From Fimenecus sp045631225 (lineage in GTDB: Bacteria; Bacillota; Clostridia; Oscillospirales; Acutalibacteraceae), in assembly GCA_045631225.1 (NCBI GenBank), contig JAZQUG010000038.1:47798-111797 (forward strand): a DNA stretch of 64,000 nt. The letters are read 5' to 3'. The translations under genes and the position numbers were made by a program. Below are positions 46,456 through 55,640 of the stretch, in pieces. How positions within the stretch are numbered: the first letter of the stretch is position 1; each line of letters begins with the position of its first letter. The notes under the pieces were generated by a model. It was not told the DNA's origin and ran no database searches. It worked only from the letters and a program-made list of their open reading frames with translations.

Positions 46456-47754
46456 TTATAATATTACTTCCTGTGGCATACCGTTGTTTTCTCTTGATTT
46501 ATCTGCAAGATAAACACACAAATGACCTGCAACGGAATCGAAAATTGAAGTGCAGGCAAGACTTGGTTTTTCACCTCGTACAAATGACACAAAGTCAGCT
46601 GCAAGTCTTTCGTCGCCACCACCGTGTCCGCCATATGCACCAACCATATCACCGGTTACATTAAGGTCAATTTCTTCAACTACTCTTTCATCAGTAGTGG
46701 TTGGATGAATTTTTGAAACATAGAATTTTGACTCTTCAAAATTACCGTAAATTTCACCTTTTGTACCCACAATGTGAATTCTTCTGAGAGGTGTTGAAGA
46801 GCCACCGACCATATTGTGAGTGCCTGTTGCCCCGCTTGCGAAATTCACAAGCACAGACTGATGGTCAACAACATTGTTGTTGCTCTTATAAATACATTTT
46901 CCGTAAGGTGAATCACCCTTAAGAAGGTTGATTTTATCTTCAATTGTCGGGTTTTCAATATGCTCAAGCTTGTCCCAGATGTAGAATGCCCATCTTTCAG
47001 GCTGGTCAATGTAAAGTCGTTTTGCAGAGTATCTGCAATCCTCAACAAGAGGACAGTCAATAAGACAACGAGTACCGGCATTTTCAGGTGCGTTTTCGGG
47101 CTTGAACTGATACTTGCCACCATAGCTTGAAATTGAAACAGGCTTTGTTTCACTCATAATCCACATCATAATGTCAATGTCATGACAGCATTTTGCAAGT
47201 AACATTGATGTGTGACACTCGTCACTATTTGCCCATTTTCCACGAACATATGATGTTGAAAGGTGATGATAACTTACGTGTTCAAGTGTTTGTATATTGA
47301 TAATATCACCGATTTCACCACTTACAACTCGTTCTTTGATTCCATAATAAAACGGAGTGTAACGAAGTACGTGACAAATCATAACCTTTGAGTTGTTTTC
47401 TTTTGCACAAGCTACGATTTCTCTCATTTCCTCCTCATTAGGAGCGAATGGCTTTTCTAAAAGCATATCGTAACCCACATTAAGAAGGGGAATAGATGTT
47501 TCAAGATGCTGATGGTCCATAGTGCCGTTGATAATTGTGTCAGCAAGCTTGCCTTTTGTTGCTAATTCCTGTGCTGTTTCAAAGCACATATCCTCCGAGA
47601 AACCGAATTTTTTCATACACATTTCCCGTCTTACAGGATTCGGGTCAGCAACGCCCACAATCTTTAAAAGTTCAGGATTAGTAATCGCAAGCTCAGCATA
47701 TGTGAGTGCTCTGTGACCTGCACCAACAATAATAGCAGTAATTGGTTTTGACAT
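46456..47754 (-). CDS. Gfo/Idh/MocA family oxidoreductase
   Basis: 432 aa from the ATG at 47754, with AAGGAGAT upstream on the reverse strand. N-terminal Rossmann domain (TAIIVGAGHRALTYAELA; VGVADPNPVRRE), the EKPFAPNEEEMR motif, and CHDIDIMMWIMSE with the catalytic His region. A cysteine cluster (CLIDCPLVEDCRYSAKRLY, about 256-274) marks a subgroup of the family. It would oxidise or reduce a sugar or related compound; substrate unknown. It fits the neighbouring carbohydrate genes. Confidence 0.9.
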   Translation of the reverse strand: MSKPITAIIVGAGHRALTYAELAITNPELLKIVGVADPNPVRREMCMKKFGFSEDMCFETAQELATKGKLADTIINGTMDHQHLETSIPLLNVGYDMLLEKPFAPNEEEMREIVACAKENNSKVMICHVLRYTPFYYGIKERVVSGEIGDIINIQTLEHVSYHHLSTSYVRGKWANSDECHTSMLLAKCCHDIDIMMWIMSETKPVSISSYGGKYQFKPENAPENAGTRCLIDCPLVEDCRYSAKRLYIDQPERWAFYIWDKLEHIENPTIEDKINLLKGDSPYGKCIYKSNNNVVDHQSVLVNFASGATGTHNMVGGSSTPLRRIHIVGTKGEIYGNFEESKFYVSKIHPTTTDERVVEEIDLNVTGDMVGAYGGHGGGDERLAADFVSFVRGEKPSLACTSIFDSVAGHLCVYLADKSRENNGMPQEVIL

Positions 47755-47791
47755 AATGACATCTCCTTTATGGAGTTTATTTAACAAGTGA

Positions 47792-47819
47792 ATTATACCA
47801 CAGAACACCAAAATGTAAA
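47792..47819 (-). promoter_or_regulatory. Promoter of the oxidoreductase gene
   Basis: On the minus strand: TTTACA (47819-47814), 16-bp spacer, perfect TATAAT (47797-47792), about 37 bases before the ATG. Confidence 0.6.
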
Positions 47820-47882
47820 GTATAAAATATGACTTGTAAAAGTTGAGTGGTTATAATTGTTAACAAACTGAAAATTATATGC

Positions 47883-47909
47883 AAAAGGGGCTTTTTTAAG
47901 TCCCTTTTT
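47883..47909. terminator. Orphan terminator in the oxidoreductase-ruvC gap
   Basis: 11-bp stem AAAAGGGGCTT / AAGTCCCTTTT (one G-U pair), TTTT loop, followed by TT. It lies between two divergent promoters and no gene ends into it; it may insulate them. Confidence 0.65.
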
Positions 47910-47911
47910 TC

Positions 47912-47940
47912 TTGCCATTTATAATGTAATGTGGTATAAT
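47912..47940 (+). promoter_or_regulatory. Promoter of ruvC
   Basis: TTGCCA (47912-47917), 17-bp spacer, perfect TATAAT (47935-47940), 30 bases before the ATG. I see no clear LexA box over it. Confidence 0.75.
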
Positions 47941-47969
47941 TATTCGAATATAGAGTGAGGTAGTATGTC

Positions 47970-48470
47970 ATGGTGATTTTAGGTATCGACCCGGGCTATG
48001 CAATCGTTGGTTGGGGAGTTATTGACTATACGGCAAATCGTTTTCAGGTTATCGCTTTTGGTGCAGTTACAACTGAGGCAAAAACACCGTTTAATGAGCG
48101 ACTTGAAACGGTGTATGACGGTATTCAGGATATAATCAATAAATATAAGCCTGATGCCTTGGCTATCGAAAAGCTTTTCTATAACACAAATGCGAAAACA
48201 GTTATTGATGTTGCTCAGGCAAGAGGTGTAATTAACCTTGCAGCGCAGAAAAATGGTCTGGATATTTTTGAATACACTCCTTTACAGGTGAAGCAGAGTG
48301 TTGTAGGTTACGGTCGTGCTGAAAAGAAGCAGGTTCAGGAAATGACACGAGTTATTTTAAATCTTGAAAAAGTTCCGAAGCCTGATGATACTGCCGATGC
48401 ACTTGCTATGGCTATATGTCACGCTCATGCAAGTGGCTCACTTATGGGAAGATTAAGAAATATAAAATAA
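47970..48470 (+). CDS. ruvC: Crossover junction endodeoxyribonuclease RuvC
   Basis: 166 aa. Active-site Asp in VILGIDPGYAIVGWG, Glu in DALAIEKLFYNTNAK, and the C-terminal acidic pair in KPDDTADALAMAICH. It resolves Holliday junctions with RuvAB encoded next. Confidence 0.97.
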   Translation: MVILGIDPGYAIVGWGVIDYTANRFQVIAFGAVTTEAKTPFNERLETVYDGIQDIINKYKPDALAIEKLFYNTNAKTVIDVAQARGVINLAAQKNGLDIFEYTPLQVKQSVVGYGRAEKKQVQEMTRVILNLEKVPKPDDTADALAMAICHAHASGSLMGRLRNIK

Positions 48471-48481
48471 GGATTTTTATT

Positions 48482-49087
48482 ATGATTTATTCAGTAACAG
48501 GAAATGTAGTTGACTTTGATGCAAATACTGTGTGTGTTGATGTGAATGGTGTTGCATTCCGCTGTATGACAACCTTTACAACTTCACAAAAATGTGCATC
48601 AACAGGTATGAAAGTCACTCTTTATACATATCTCAATGTTAGAGAAGATGCAATGGAGCTTTTTGGCTTTTACGATAAAACTGAAATGGATTGCTTTAAA
48701 ATGCTTATAACAGTCAACGGTGTGGGACCAAAAATGGGACTTGCGATTCTCTCTGAAATGACACCTGATAAGGTTGCATTAAGTATTGCGGCAGGTGACC
48801 ATAAGGCACTTACAAAAGCAAATGGTGTGGGTCCTAAGCTTGCACAGAGAATATGTATGGAACTGAAAGATAAAGTTGGTAAAACAATGGGTAATGTTAC
48901 TTCTTCAGTTGATTTAACTGCTGTAAGCTCAACACTTGCAAGTTCCAATACTGCAGAGGCAGTTGCAGCACTTGAAATGTTAGGCTATTCACAGAGTGAT
49001 GCTTCTGTTGCGGTAAGTAAGATTGATTCATCACTTTCAGTTGAAGAAATCATCAAACAAGCTCTTAAAATGCTTTCACTTGGTTAA
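48482..49087 (+). CDS. ruvA: Holliday junction DNA helicase subunit RuvA
   Basis: 201 aa from the ATG at 48482, 11 bases after ruvC. MIYSVTGNVVDFDANTVCVD, the HhH motifs VNGVGPKMGLAILSEM and ANGVGPKLAQRICMEL, and domain III (SSNTAEAVAALEMLGYSQ) that binds RuvB. Confidence 0.97.
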   Translation: MIYSVTGNVVDFDANTVCVDVNGVAFRCMTTFTTSQKCASTGMKVTLYTYLNVREDAMELFGFYDKTEMDCFKMLITVNGVGPKMGLAILSEMTPDKVALSIAAGDHKALTKANGVGPKLAQRICMELKDKVGKTMGNVTSSVDLTAVSSTLASSNTAEAVAALEMLGYSQSDASVAVSKIDSSLSVEEIIKQALKMLSLG

Positions 49088-49099
49088 GGAGGAATTTAA

Positions 49100-50143
49100 A
49101 TGGATTTCGAAAACGAAAACAGAATAATGACTCCCGGATTTACAGAAACTGACCACGATATTGAAATTTCCTTAAGACCCAAAACACTAAATGAATACAT
49201 CGGTCAGGAAAAAGCAAAGGAAAACTTAAAAATATATATTGAAGCAGCAAAAAACAGAGGTGATACTCTCGACCACGTTTTGCTTTATGGCCCTCCCGGA
49301 CTTGGTAAAACTACTCTTGCGGGTATTATCGCAAATGAAATGGGAGTTCAGATAAGAGTAACATCAGGACCTGCAATTGAAAAACCCGGTGATCTGGCTG
49401 CACTTCTTACAAATCTTAATGATGGTGATGTGCTTTTCATTGACGAAATTCATCGTCTGTCCCGAGCTGTTGAAGAAGTTCTTTATCCTGCTATGGAGGA
49501 TAATGCACTTGATATTATCATTGGTAAAGGTCCGTCAGCTCGTTCAATTCGTCTTGACTTACCAAGATTTACATTAGTCGGTGCTACAACCCGTGCAGGT
49601 CAGCTGACCGCTCCTCTTCGTGACAGATTCGGTGTTATTTTAAGACTTGAGTTATACACTCCTGAAGAACTTTCACAGATTGTTAAGCGTAGTGCAGGAA
49701 TCCTTGATATTTACGCTGAAGACGGTGGGGCGTTAGAGATTGCTTCACGTTCTCGTGGAACACCTCGAATCGCAAACAGACTTTTAAAAAGAGCTCGTGA
49801 TTTTGCACAGGTTATGAGCAACGGCGTAATCAGTGAAGATAATGCAAAAATTGCACTTGGCAGAATGGAAATTGATGAAATCGGTCTTGATAATATCGAC
49901 AGACTGATGTTAACCACTATGATTCGTAATTTCAATGGTGGCCCTGTGGGACTTGAAACTATTGCAGCTACAATCGGTGAAGAGGCAGTTACAATCGAAG
50001 ATGTTTATGAGCCATATTTAATGCAGATTGGTTTTCTTGCGAAAACTCCTCGTGGCAGAGTGGTAACACCATTGGCTTATGAGCATTTAGGGTATAAATC
50101 AACGGAAAGTAAAAATAATAATTCTCAAACAACTTTATTTTAA
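49100..50143 (+). CDS. ruvB: Holliday junction DNA helicase RuvB
   Basis: 347 aa. Walker A YGPPGLGKTTLA, Walker B LFIDEIHRL, sensor region LVGATTRAG, and the winged helix (EDVYEPYLMQIGFLAKTPRG). It drives branch migration. Good ribosome site AAGGAGG. Confidence 0.98.
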   Translation: MDFENENRIMTPGFTETDHDIEISLRPKTLNEYIGQEKAKENLKIYIEAAKNRGDTLDHVLLYGPPGLGKTTLAGIIANEMGVQIRVTSGPAIEKPGDLAALLTNLNDGDVLFIDEIHRLSRAVEEVLYPAMEDNALDIIIGKGPSARSIRLDLPRFTLVGATTRAGQLTAPLRDRFGVILRLELYTPEELSQIVKRSAGILDIYAEDGGALEIASRSRGTPRIANRLLKRARDFAQVMSNGVISEDNAKIALGRMEIDEIGLDNIDRLMLTTMIRNFNGGPVGLETIAATIGEEAVTIEDVYEPYLMQIGFLAKTPRGRVVTPLAYEHLGYKSTESKNNNSQTTLF

Positions 50144-50154
50144 GGAGACTTATT

Positions 50155-51507
50155 ATGAACAGACTTTTCGGCACAGACGGAGTACGAGGCATTGCAAATA
50201 CAGAGCTTACTTGTGAACTCGGTATGCAAATTGGCAGAGCTGCAGCAATGGTGCTAAGTAAGAATCTTAACGGCAAAAGACCAAGGGTGCTTATCGGTAT
50301 GGACACAAGAGCATCATCACAAATGCTTGAAAGTGCTATTACAGCAGGTCTTTGTTCAGTTGGTGCTGATGTGTTGCAGTCAGGTGTTGTGCCAACTCCT
50401 GCAGTAGCATTTCTTGTGCGTGAATATGGTTGTGATGCGGGTATTATGATTTCAGCTTCACATAATCCTTGTGAATATAACGGAATTAAAATTTTTAAGA
50501 ACAATGGCTATAAGCTGCCTGATGCGCTTGAAAATGAAATTGAAGAAATTATTCTTGATAATGTTCGCAAAATTCCAACACCAATTGGTGGAGAAGTCGG
50601 TCGTGTCAAAAAGTCGGAAAATGCAGTTACAGATTATATAGAACATCTTCTTTCTGTAACTGATTTGAATTTTAACGGATATAAAATTGCACTTGATTGT
50701 GCTAACGGTTCGTCAAGCGTTTCGGCAAAAGAGGTTTTCAGTCGTCTTGGTGCTGAAGTTGTTGTTATAAATGCAGAGCCTGACGGAACAAATATTAATA
50801 AAAAATGTGGTTCGACGCACATGCAACAATTACAGAAATGTGTAGTAGAAAATAGTTGTGATTTAGGTTTTGCCTTTGATGGTGATGCTGACAGAATGTT
50901 GGCTGTTGACCATACAGGTGAAATTGTCGATGGTGACAAATGTATCGCAGTTTGTGCAAAGCATATGAAACAGCTTGGAAAGCTTAAAAAAGATACTGCT
51001 GTTGTTACTGTTATGAGCAATATGGGATTTTTCAAGTTCTGTGAAGAAAACGGAATTAAATGCGAAAAAACCAAGGTTGGTGACAGGTATGTTCTTGAAA
51101 ATATGAGTGCCAACGAATACAGTATCGGTGGTGAACAGTCAGGTCACATTATTTTCTTACAGTATGCAACAACAGGTGACGGACAGCTTTCTGCTATTCA
51201 GCTTTTAGCAGTTGTAAAAGACACAGGAAAAACACTTAAAGAACTTAGCAGTGAAATGGAAGCTTATCCGCAGGTGCTTATAAATATACATGTTTCAAAC
51301 TTTGGTAAAGCACAATTCCCGAAAGATAAAGAAGTTCAGAATGCAATCAGACAGGCTGAGGAGACATTGGGTGATGACGGTAGAATTCTTGTCCGTCTTT
51401 CAGGTACAGAACCTCTTGTCAGGGTAATGCTTGAGGGTAAAGATTTAGATAAAATAAATGAATTGGGCGAAAGTGTTGCCCAGGTTATAAGAGGAAGGTT
51501 AGTATAA
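50155..51507 (+). CDS. glmM: Phosphoglucosamine mutase
   Basis: 450 aa. NRLFGTDGVRGIANTELT at the N-terminus, phosphoserine loop MISASHNPCEYNGIK, metal loop FAFDGDADRMLAVD, and phosphate-binding RLSGTEPLVRVM. It makes glucosamine-1-phosphate for UDP-GlcNAc synthesis. Eleven bases after ruvB. Confidence 0.97.
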   Translation: MNRLFGTDGVRGIANTELTCELGMQIGRAAAMVLSKNLNGKRPRVLIGMDTRASSQMLESAITAGLCSVGADVLQSGVVPTPAVAFLVREYGCDAGIMISASHNPCEYNGIKIFKNNGYKLPDALENEIEEIILDNVRKIPTPIGGEVGRVKKSENAVTDYIEHLLSVTDLNFNGYKIALDCANGSSSVSAKEVFSRLGAEVVVINAEPDGTNINKKCGSTHMQQLQKCVVENSCDLGFAFDGDADRMLAVDHTGEIVDGDKCIAVCAKHMKQLGKLKKDTAVVTVMSNMGFFKFCEENGIKCEKTKVGDRYVLENMSANEYSIGGEQSGHIIFLQYATTGDGQLSAIQLLAVVKDTGKTLKELSSEMEAYPQVLINIHVSNFGKAQFPKDKEVQNAIRQAEETLGDDGRILVRLSGTEPLVRVMLEGKDLDKINELGESVAQVIRGRLV

Positions 51508-51508
51508 A

Positions 51509-52372
51509 ATGCGAGTTGCCGATAATTGGAAAGATTATGAGCTTATAGATTGCTCTTGTGGTGAACGACTTGAGCGTTGGGGCAATGTTACTTTAATTCG
51601 TCCTGACCCACAGGTTATCTGGAAAACAGAAAAGAAAAATCCTCTCTGGAAAAAGGCTGATGCTGTTTACCACCGTTCACAGACAGGTGGCGGACAATGG
51701 GAAATCAGAAACAAAATCCCTGATTTCTGGACAATAGGCTATCGTGATTTGACTTTTAATATAAAAACAATGGGCTTTAAGCACACCGGTCTTTTCCCTG
51801 AACAGGCTGTAAACTGGGACTTAACTGCAGAAATCATTAAGAATGCAGGTCGTGAAGTAAAAGTCCTCAACCTTTTTGCATATACAGGTGGTGCTACTGT
51901 TTCAGCACTTAAAGCAGGTGCTTCTGTGTGCCATGTTGATGCATCAAAGGGTATGACACTCTGGGCAAAGGAAAATGCAGTTTCTTCAGGTGTCGCAGAT
52001 AAACAGGTCAGATGGATTGTTGACGATTGTATTAAATTTGTTCAGCGTGAAATCCGTCGTGGAAATAAGTACGATATTATCATTATGGACCCACCATCAT
52101 ACGGCAGAGGTCCAGGTGGTGAAGTGTGGAAGCTTGAAAATGAGGTTTACGGATTTGTTGAGCTTTGTAGTCAGGTCTTATCGGATGACCCACTTATGGT
52201 GCTTATAAATTCTTATACAACAGGACTTAGTCCATCAGTTATGGAATACATACTTGGTGCAGTTGTGAAAAAGCGTTTTGGTGGTAAGGTAACAGGTAGT
52301 GAAATCGGACTTCGTGCTACTGAGAACGGACTTGTTCTTCCTTGTGGTGCGTCTGCGATTTGGAGTAAATAA
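51509..52372 (+). CDS. RlmI/RlmK-type SAM-dependent methyltransferase
   Basis: 287 aa. Lacks the PUA domain of full-length RlmI. GFKHTGLFPEQAVNW leads to the SAM motif NLFAYTGGATVSALKAGA, then CHVDASKGM and catalytic-type DPPSYGRG. By family it methylates rRNA cytosine or a nucleobase; exact target unknown. It is one base after glmM and overlaps ecfA1 (TAATG). Confidence 0.86.
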   Translation: MRVADNWKDYELIDCSCGERLERWGNVTLIRPDPQVIWKTEKKNPLWKKADAVYHRSQTGGGQWEIRNKIPDFWTIGYRDLTFNIKTMGFKHTGLFPEQAVNWDLTAEIIKNAGREVKVLNLFAYTGGATVSALKAGASVCHVDASKGMTLWAKENAVSSGVADKQVRWIVDDCIKFVQREIRRGNKYDIIIMDPPSYGRGPGGEVWKLENEVYGFVELCSQVLSDDPLMVLINSYTTGLSPSVMEYILGAVVKKRFGGKVTGSEIGLRATENGLVLPCGASAIWSK

Positions 52373-53223
52373 TGAGTATTATTGAATTTAAGAATGTAAC
52401 ATTCCGATATGAAAGTGATGATGAAGGCGTTGTTTTAGCTCCTGCAGTCAAGGATTTTTCACTCACAATCAATGAGGGCGACTTTATGGCTGTTCTCGGT
52501 CATAATGGTTCAGGAAAAAGTACTCTTGCAAAGCTTGCAAACGGTCTTCTGATTCCTGAAAAAGGTGAAATTCTCGTTGACGGAATGGATACAAAAAATG
52601 AAGATTATGATATAAAAATCAAACAGACGGTTGGTGTTGTTTTTCAGAATCCTGATAATCAGATTGTTGCTACAATCGTTGAGGAAGATGTGGCCTTTGG
52701 TCCTGAAAACCTTGGGATTGAGCCTTCTGAAATTCGCAGAAGAGTTGATGAATCACTTAAAATCGTCGGTATGTATAAATACAAAAATCATGAGCCGCAT
52801 AAGCTTTCGGGTGGTCAGAAACAGCGTGTTGCAATAGCAGGCATTATTGCTATGGAGCCTCGTTGTATTATTCTTGATGAGCCTACCGCTATGCTTGACC
52901 CTGAGGGCAGACGAGATGTAATGAAAGCTATTAAACGACTTAATCGTGAGCTTGGAATTACAGTAGTCTTTATCACTCATTATATGGAAGAGGCTTGTGA
53001 AGCCGACAGAATTGTCGTAATGGACGACAGCAGACTTATTATGGACGGTACACCAAAAGAAGTCTTCGCAGATACTGAAAAAATCCGCAGTATAGGTCTT
53101 GACGTGCCACAGACTTGTCAACTTGCAAAAATGCTTAAGGCAGACGGAATCAACCTAAAAAATGATTTATTGAGTATTGATGAGTTAGTAGATAATATAG
53201 ATGATTTATTGAAAGGTCAGTAA
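52372..53223 (+). CDS. ecfA1: Energy-coupling factor transporter ATPase EcfA1
   Basis: 283 aa. ABC ATPase with Walker A GHNGSGKSTLAKL, Q-loop FQNPDNQIV, signature LSGGQKQRVAI, Walker B CIILDEPTAML and switch His in TVVFITHYMEE. The FQNPDNQ Q-loop is typical of EcfA1. With EcfA2 and EcfT it energises vitamin uptake by unlinked S components. Confidence 0.96.
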   Translation: MSIIEFKNVTFRYESDDEGVVLAPAVKDFSLTINEGDFMAVLGHNGSGKSTLAKLANGLLIPEKGEILVDGMDTKNEDYDIKIKQTVGVVFQNPDNQIVATIVEEDVAFGPENLGIEPSEIRRRVDESLKIVGMYKYKNHEPHKLSGGQKQRVAIAGIIAMEPRCIILDEPTAMLDPEGRRDVMKAIKRLNRELGITVVFITHYMEEACEADRIVVMDDSRLIMDGTPKEVFADTEKIRSIGLDVPQTCQLAKMLKADGINLKNDLLSIDELVDNIDDLLKGQ

Positions 53224-53226
53224 AAA

Positions 53227-54093
53227 ATGTCCCACCTTAAAACAGAAAATTTAACATATACCTACGGTGAGGGCACACCTTTTAAAATCACCGCACTTGA
53301 CAATGTGAATATTGATATAGAAAAAGGCGAATTTGTAGCCGTTATCGGTCATACAGGTTCAGGAAAGAGTACTCTTGTTCAGCATCTTAACGGACTTTTG
53401 AAGCCATCTGAGGGAAAAGTTTTCCTTGATGGTAAAAACATACACGATTCAAAATCTACTCTTTATGATGCTCGTTTTCGAGTTGGTCTTTGCTTTCAGT
53501 ATCCTGAATATCAGCTTTTTGAAGAAACAGTTTATAAGGATATTGCATTTGGTCCTACAAATATGGGGCTTTCAAAGACTGAAATTGATGAAAGAGTAAG
53601 AAATGCAGCAAAATATGTTGGTATTCCTGATGAAATGTTAGGAAAATCACCATTTGACTTATCAGGCGGAGAAAAGAGAAGAGTTGCTATTGCAGGTGTT
53701 ATCTCAATGGAGCCTGAAATTCTCATTCTTGATGAGCCTACAAGTGGACTTGACCCGATGGGTAGAGAACAGATTCTCGGTTTAATCAAAAACTATCGTG
53801 AACAGACAGGTAAAACTGTTATAATCGTATCTCATAGTATGGATGATGTTGCAAGATTTGCAACAAAAGTAATCGTGATGAACAGTTCAGAGGTAGAAAT
53901 GTCAGGTACTGTTGATGAAGTCTTTGAAAGAGCTTCGCGACTTCGTGAAATCGGACTTTCAGTACCTCAGATTACTGAAATTTTTATAAAACTTCGTGAA
54001 AAAGGCTATTCTGTCAGTGAAAAGATTTACACAGTCGAACAGGGTTACGCTGAACTCAAAAAGCTTTTTGAGAGGAGTGTGACTCGTGATTAA
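53227..54093 (+). CDS. ecfA2: Energy-coupling factor transporter ATPase EcfA2
   Basis: 288 aa. Walker A GHTGSGKSTLVQHLNG, Q-loop FQYPEYQLFEETV (typical of EcfA2), signature LSGGEKRRVAI, Walker B LILDEPTSGLDP, and switch His in VSHSMDDV. Overlaps ecfT by eight bases. Confidence 0.96.
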   Translation: MSHLKTENLTYTYGEGTPFKITALDNVNIDIEKGEFVAVIGHTGSGKSTLVQHLNGLLKPSEGKVFLDGKNIHDSKSTLYDARFRVGLCFQYPEYQLFEETVYKDIAFGPTNMGLSKTEIDERVRNAAKYVGIPDEMLGKSPFDLSGGEKRRVAIAGVISMEPEILILDEPTSGLDPMGREQILGLIKNYREQTGKTVIIVSHSMDDVARFATKVIVMNSSEVEMSGTVDEVFERASRLREIGLSVPQITEIFIKLREKGYSVSEKIYTVEQGYAELKKLFERSVTRD

Positions 54094-54928
54094 AGATATA
54101 ACAATCGGTCAGTATTTTCCTTTCAATTCTGTGATTCATCGTCTTGACCCCCGAACAAAGCTTTTATTTACCGTTATTTTTATAATAATGGTATTTGCAT
54201 CAAATAACTTTGTTTCACTTTTCTTCAACTTTTTGTTGTCAGCTGTTGTAATCGGACTTTCAAAAATTCCTGTTAAAACAGTTGTAAAGGGATTAAGACC
54301 TATTTTACTTGTTGTGATTATCACATCAGTTTTGCAGATTGCTTATGTAAAAACAGGTGTTGTACTTATTGATGTATGGAAGATACAAATAACAAGTGGC
54401 GGTATTTTAACAGCCTTGTTTATGGCACTTCGTATTTCACTTCTTATTGTTATGAGTACAATGCTGACTTATACAACTTCTCCCACATCTCTTACAAACG
54501 GACTCGATAAAACTTTTGCACCATTTAAGAAAATCGGTATAGATTTTCATACGGTAACAATGATAATGACGATTGCACTCAGGTTTATTCCGACTCTTAT
54601 TGAAGAGGTTGATAAGATTATGAGTGCACAGAAAAGCCGTGGGGCAAGTTTTGACCAGGGCAACATTATGAAAAGGGCAAAAGCACTTATTCCATTGTTT
54701 ATTCCGTTGTTGTTCAATTCAATAAGACGAGCTTATGAGTTGGCAAATGCAATGACGTGTCGTTGCTATAATGGTGGTGTTGGTAAAACTACAATGAATG
54801 CACTTAAATTCTCAATGCGTGATTATATGTCACTTGTTGTAATGGCAATTTCAGTTGCAGGGGTTATAGTGCTTAATATTTTCTGTGGTGAATATAATGC
54901 GGAATTTACTTTTAACCTTGCGATATAA
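54086..54928 (+). CDS. ecfT: Energy-coupling factor transporter transmembrane protein EcfT
   Basis: 280 aa. N-terminal GQYFPFNSVIHRLDPRTKLL, several membrane helices, and coupling-helix motifs AQKSRGASFD and TCRCYNGG in the expected A-R-G-like positions. No S component gene is in the window, so this is a shared group II module. Overlaps truA by 32 bases. Confidence 0.95.
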   Translation: MIKDITIGQYFPFNSVIHRLDPRTKLLFTVIFIIMVFASNNFVSLFFNFLLSAVVIGLSKIPVKTVVKGLRPILLVVIITSVLQIAYVKTGVVLIDVWKIQITSGGILTALFMALRISLLIVMSTMLTYTTSPTSLTNGLDKTFAPFKKIGIDFHTVTMIMTIALRFIPTLIEEVDKIMSAQKSRGASFDQGNIMKRAKALIPLFIPLLFNSIRRAYELANAMTCRCYNGGVGKTTMNALKFSMRDYMSLVVMAISVAGVIVLNIFCGEYNAEFTFNLAI

Positions 54929-55634
54929 TGGTACTGCATTTCACGGATGGCAGATTCAGCCAAATGCAGTGACTGTTCAAGAGGAATTATGTAATGCTTT
55001 TAGAAATTTAAGCGGAAATGATGAAAATATAATAGGTTGTAGCCGTACTGATGCCGGTGTTCATGCCAATATGTTCTGTTGTAATGTCAGAACAGAGTGC
55101 AAAGTATCGGCTGAAAAAATTCCTGATGCACTTAATTTCTATCTTCCTCCTGAAATTTCAGTTTACGGATGTGAGGAAGTGGATTTCGACTTTCATGCAA
55201 GATATGATTGCAAGGGCAAGGAATATGTCTATTTAATATATAACGGCAGATACAGAAATCCTTTTTATGAAAACAAAGCGTTGTTTTATCCGTTCTCATT
55301 GGATGAGCAAATGCTTGATACACAGGCAAAATCATTTGTGGGAACTCATGATTTTTCAGCATTTTGCAGTGCAGGAACTGAGGTTCAGGATAAAGTCCGT
55401 GAAATCTACGATTGCACTGTTACAAGAAATGGTGATTTAGTCCTGATTCGTGTCAGTGGTAACGGATTCCTTTATAATATGGTACGAATTATTGTAGGAA
55501 CTCTTCTTGATGTTCAAAGAGGAAAAATAGAAAAGGGAAGTATTTCCCGAATTTTAGAAAGTCTTGACCGTGAAAAAGCAGGAGTTACTGCCCCAGGTTG
55601 TGGATTATATCTTGACAAAGTATTTTATAAATAA
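54897..55634 (+). CDS. truA: tRNA pseudouridine synthase A
   Basis: 245 aa from ATG 54897 (NLLLTLRYNGTAFHGWQIQP). Catalytic Asp in GCSRTDAGVHA, then FHARYDCKGKEYVY, FVGTHDFSAFC and GNGFLYNMVRIIVGTLL. It modifies positions 38-40 of tRNAs. The ecfA-ecfA-ecfT-truA order is typical of Firmicutes. Confidence 0.96.
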   Translation: MRNLLLTLRYNGTAFHGWQIQPNAVTVQEELCNAFRNLSGNDENIIGCSRTDAGVHANMFCCNVRTECKVSAEKIPDALNFYLPPEISVYGCEEVDFDFHARYDCKGKEYVYLIYNGRYRNPFYENKALFYPFSLDEQMLDTQAKSFVGTHDFSAFCSAGTEVQDKVREIYDCTVTRNGDLVLIRVSGNGFLYNMVRIIVGTLLDVQRGKIEKGSISRILESLDREKAGVTAPGCGLYLDKVFYK

Positions 55635-55640
55635 GATTGT

